The notes below the pieces were generated by a model. It was not told the origin of the DNA and searched no databases. It saw only the letters and a list, made by a program, of their open reading frames with translations. Positions 37,991-39,096 of a stretch of 39,096 nt of DNA are shown here, piece after piece. Source of the stretch: a virus. The number at the start of each line of letters is the position of its first letter. Positions within the stretch are counted from its first letter, which is position 1. The position numbers and the translations under genes are program-made. The stretch spans positions 1 through 39,096 of the IMG/VR virus record IMGVR_UViG_3300021363_000012; one strand, written 5' to 3'.

Positions 37991-38128
37991 ATGGTTGTCA
38001 TCAAGGGAAAAGAAAAAATAGTCAACAAGCCACTAGCACCTGCAAAAGCCAAGTTGAGCGAGAAAAATAAGAAGAAATTACGCAACCCTCGAAATGTACA
38101 GCCAATACCAACTGTTTGCGTTAGCTAA
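37991..38128 (+). CDS. Very small Lys-rich basic protein
   Basis: This 45-residue frame starts 5 bases after the previous stop. It is Lys-rich (V-V-I-K-G-K-E-K-I-V-N-K-P, K-N-K-K-K-L-R-N-P-R) and ends in V-C-V-S. The TAAGGAGAG at its stop is the ribosome site of the next gene, which supports the 3' end. Function unknown. Confidence 0.58.
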   Translation: MVVIKGKEKIVNKPLAPAKAKLSEKNKKKLRNPRNVQPIPTVCVS

Positions 38129-38136
38129 GGAGAGTT

Positions 38137-38751
38137 ATGCCAATACCAACATACACCCCAGGATATCCACCAGATGGGTCATCTCTTGGGCAAACAAAAG
38201 TTGTCATAAGAAATAACCTTGATGGAACATTTCAGACACTTGCCGTAGATCATATTGATAATAATGGAAGTCCAGGAAGCAACCCGGCTGGATATCACAA
38301 AATTATCCACGAAGTAAGTCAGACGAATGTATCGACAGCTACGAATGTTAACCAAGTTTTCTCTGGAGTCCCTGGAACCTTGGTGGTTAATTCGACAACA
38401 ACCCCAGCAATTCCAAACAATGGTGATACGCAACTTTATTCACTTAGTGGCGCAGGGGTTTTATCTCAACTTACAGGGAGTCTTCTTGCTGGAAATGGGT
38501 ACGCTTGGGTTGGTGGAATCCTATTACAATGGGGAACATTTTCCATGGCCTCGAATATTCATTCACAAGGAGTTTCTTACCCGATTGTTTTTCCTCATAA
38601 TGTCTTTATGCCAGCAGTTATTGGGAGTACGAGCAACGATCCTGCTGAGGCGGCTGGGGTGAACCTTTCTTCCGTCAGCACGTCAGGATTTACGGCATAC
38701 AGAACAGGAAACGGCAACCTTAATTACACGTTTATAGCCATAGGAAACTAA
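38137..38751 (+). CDS. Tail fibre/needle-type protein with gp53-like C-terminal domain
   Basis: This 204-residue protein has GGAGAG before the ATG. The N-terminal 60 residues are Pro/Gly/Asn-rich with a V-D-H segment typical of a common podoviral tail family. The C-terminal 90 residues resemble the gp53-like fibre domain: G-N-G-Y-A-W-V-G-G-I-L-L-Q-W-G-T-F, S-Y-P-I-V-F-P-H-N-V-F-M-P-A-V-I-G. Such domains form trimeric tips of fibres. It may be a tail needle or short fibre attached to the tail end. Confidence 0.78.
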   Translation: MPIPTYTPGYPPDGSSLGQTKVVIRNNLDGTFQTLAVDHIDNNGSPGSNPAGYHKIIHEVSQTNVSTATNVNQVFSGVPGTLVVNSTTTPAIPNNGDTQLYSLSGAGVLSQLTGSLLAGNGYAWVGGILLQWGTFSMASNIHSQGVSYPIVFPHNVFMPAVIGSTSNDPAEAAGVNLSSVSTSGFTAYRTGNGNLNYTFIAIGN

Positions 38752-39096
38752 ATGTCTTCAGGCTTTCAACAGGTTCTTATCGGCGGATACCCAAGCGGAG
38801 GACTTTCTCAGGATAGAAAACCTGCATTACTTGCCAATGAAGCCTATTCTGAGCTGAACAATGCCTACGTTTTCCGAGAAAGAACCAAGAAAAGAGACGG
38901 TGAAGTCCCCATGGGTCGTCTGTCTCGCGTCACAACTAATTTCGATATACTAAATAGCGGTGCATCGCCTTGGTCTTTTAATCTCTACACGAAACTTTCT
39001 ATCACCAAAGAAACTAATGCTGAGATACAACCCGGCAGTGTCAGCATAACTATTGCTACGATAGCCACGCCCTTTGTCGATCAGGGAACGGAACCT
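38752..39096 (+). CDS. Tail nozzle-like structural protein, 5' part of a gene crossing the contig join
   Basis: The ATG directly follows the previous stop. The first residues are M-S-S-G-F-Q-Q-V-L-I-G-G-Y-P-S-G-G, then E-L-N-N-A-Y-V-F-R-E-R-T-K-K-R-D-G-E. The segment from 38958 repeats the window start. The frame continues at base 1 only if the left-copy reading (GATCAAGGG) is used; the right copy, lacking one A, would run into a TGA just past the join. The full product is about 858 residues. Confidence 0.85.
   Translation, partial: MSSGFQQVLIGGYPSGGLSQDRKPALLANEAYSELNNAYVFRERTKKRDGEVPMGRLSRVTTNFDILNSGASPWSFNLYTKLSITKETNAEIQPGSVSITIATIATPFVDQGTEP
38958..39096. repeat. Direct terminal repeat, right copy (contig overlap)
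   Basis: This 139-base copy of window bases 1-140 lacks one A near its end. The pair shows that the sequence closes into a circle of about 38,957 bp. Confidence 0.93.

Overview
The window is an essentially complete tailed-phage genome in circular form. Bases 1-140 recur at 38958-39096 with one base missing, so the unique circle is about 38.96 kb and one structural gene runs across the join. The portal, scaffold, coat and tail order, the separate ejection-type proteins and a headful-type large terminase suggest a short-tailed phage with P22-like organisation. Ribosome binding sites of the AAGGAG type are common, ATGA start/stop overlaps are frequent, and no tRNA genes were seen. The host cannot be named. 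Lipoprotein-type signal peptides and the P22-like layout make a Gram-negative host plausible, but this is inference.

Layout: 1-7264 holds the nozzle-like tail gene, a small virion gene, an HNH endonuclease and three probable internal/ejection proteins. 7294-8297 is a leftward cluster of very small genes, including three paralogous one-helix membrane proteins. 8445-13226 is the rightward fibre/spike block, ending in a peptidase S74 chaperone domain. 13.2-15.5 kb has tiny Lys-rich genes, a metallophosphoesterase and small unknowns. 15.5-18.2 kb is a leftward recombination operon (RecT-like, YqaJ-like exonuclease) ending in a small lipoprotein. A Cro-like gene at 18385 is divergent from it. 18.97-22.97 kb is the rightward replication region: a lambda-O-like initiator with an iteron array inside the gene, a protein with an SSB-type tail, a RusA-like resolvase, a ParB-like protein and a very small GroES-like protein.

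Packaging and head: small terminase at 22962, then a 224-base non-coding gap with dense RNA-like structure, then the large terminase. The large terminase is split by an HNH gene into an ATPase half and a nuclease half, the latter with its own ribosome binding site. 25.7-29.2 kb carries many small translationally coupled genes. The portal (29311), a terminator, a leftward two-gene insert, the scaffold (33092), coat (33881) and neck/tail genes follow and lead back across the join.

The points most worth attention are the split large terminase, the structured gap before it, the hairpin series that could cover the initiator's ribosome binding site, the lambda-like iterons within the initiator gene, the triplicated membrane proteins and the mini-GroES. 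No integrase, DNA polymerase, helicase, endolysin or classical holin could be recognised.
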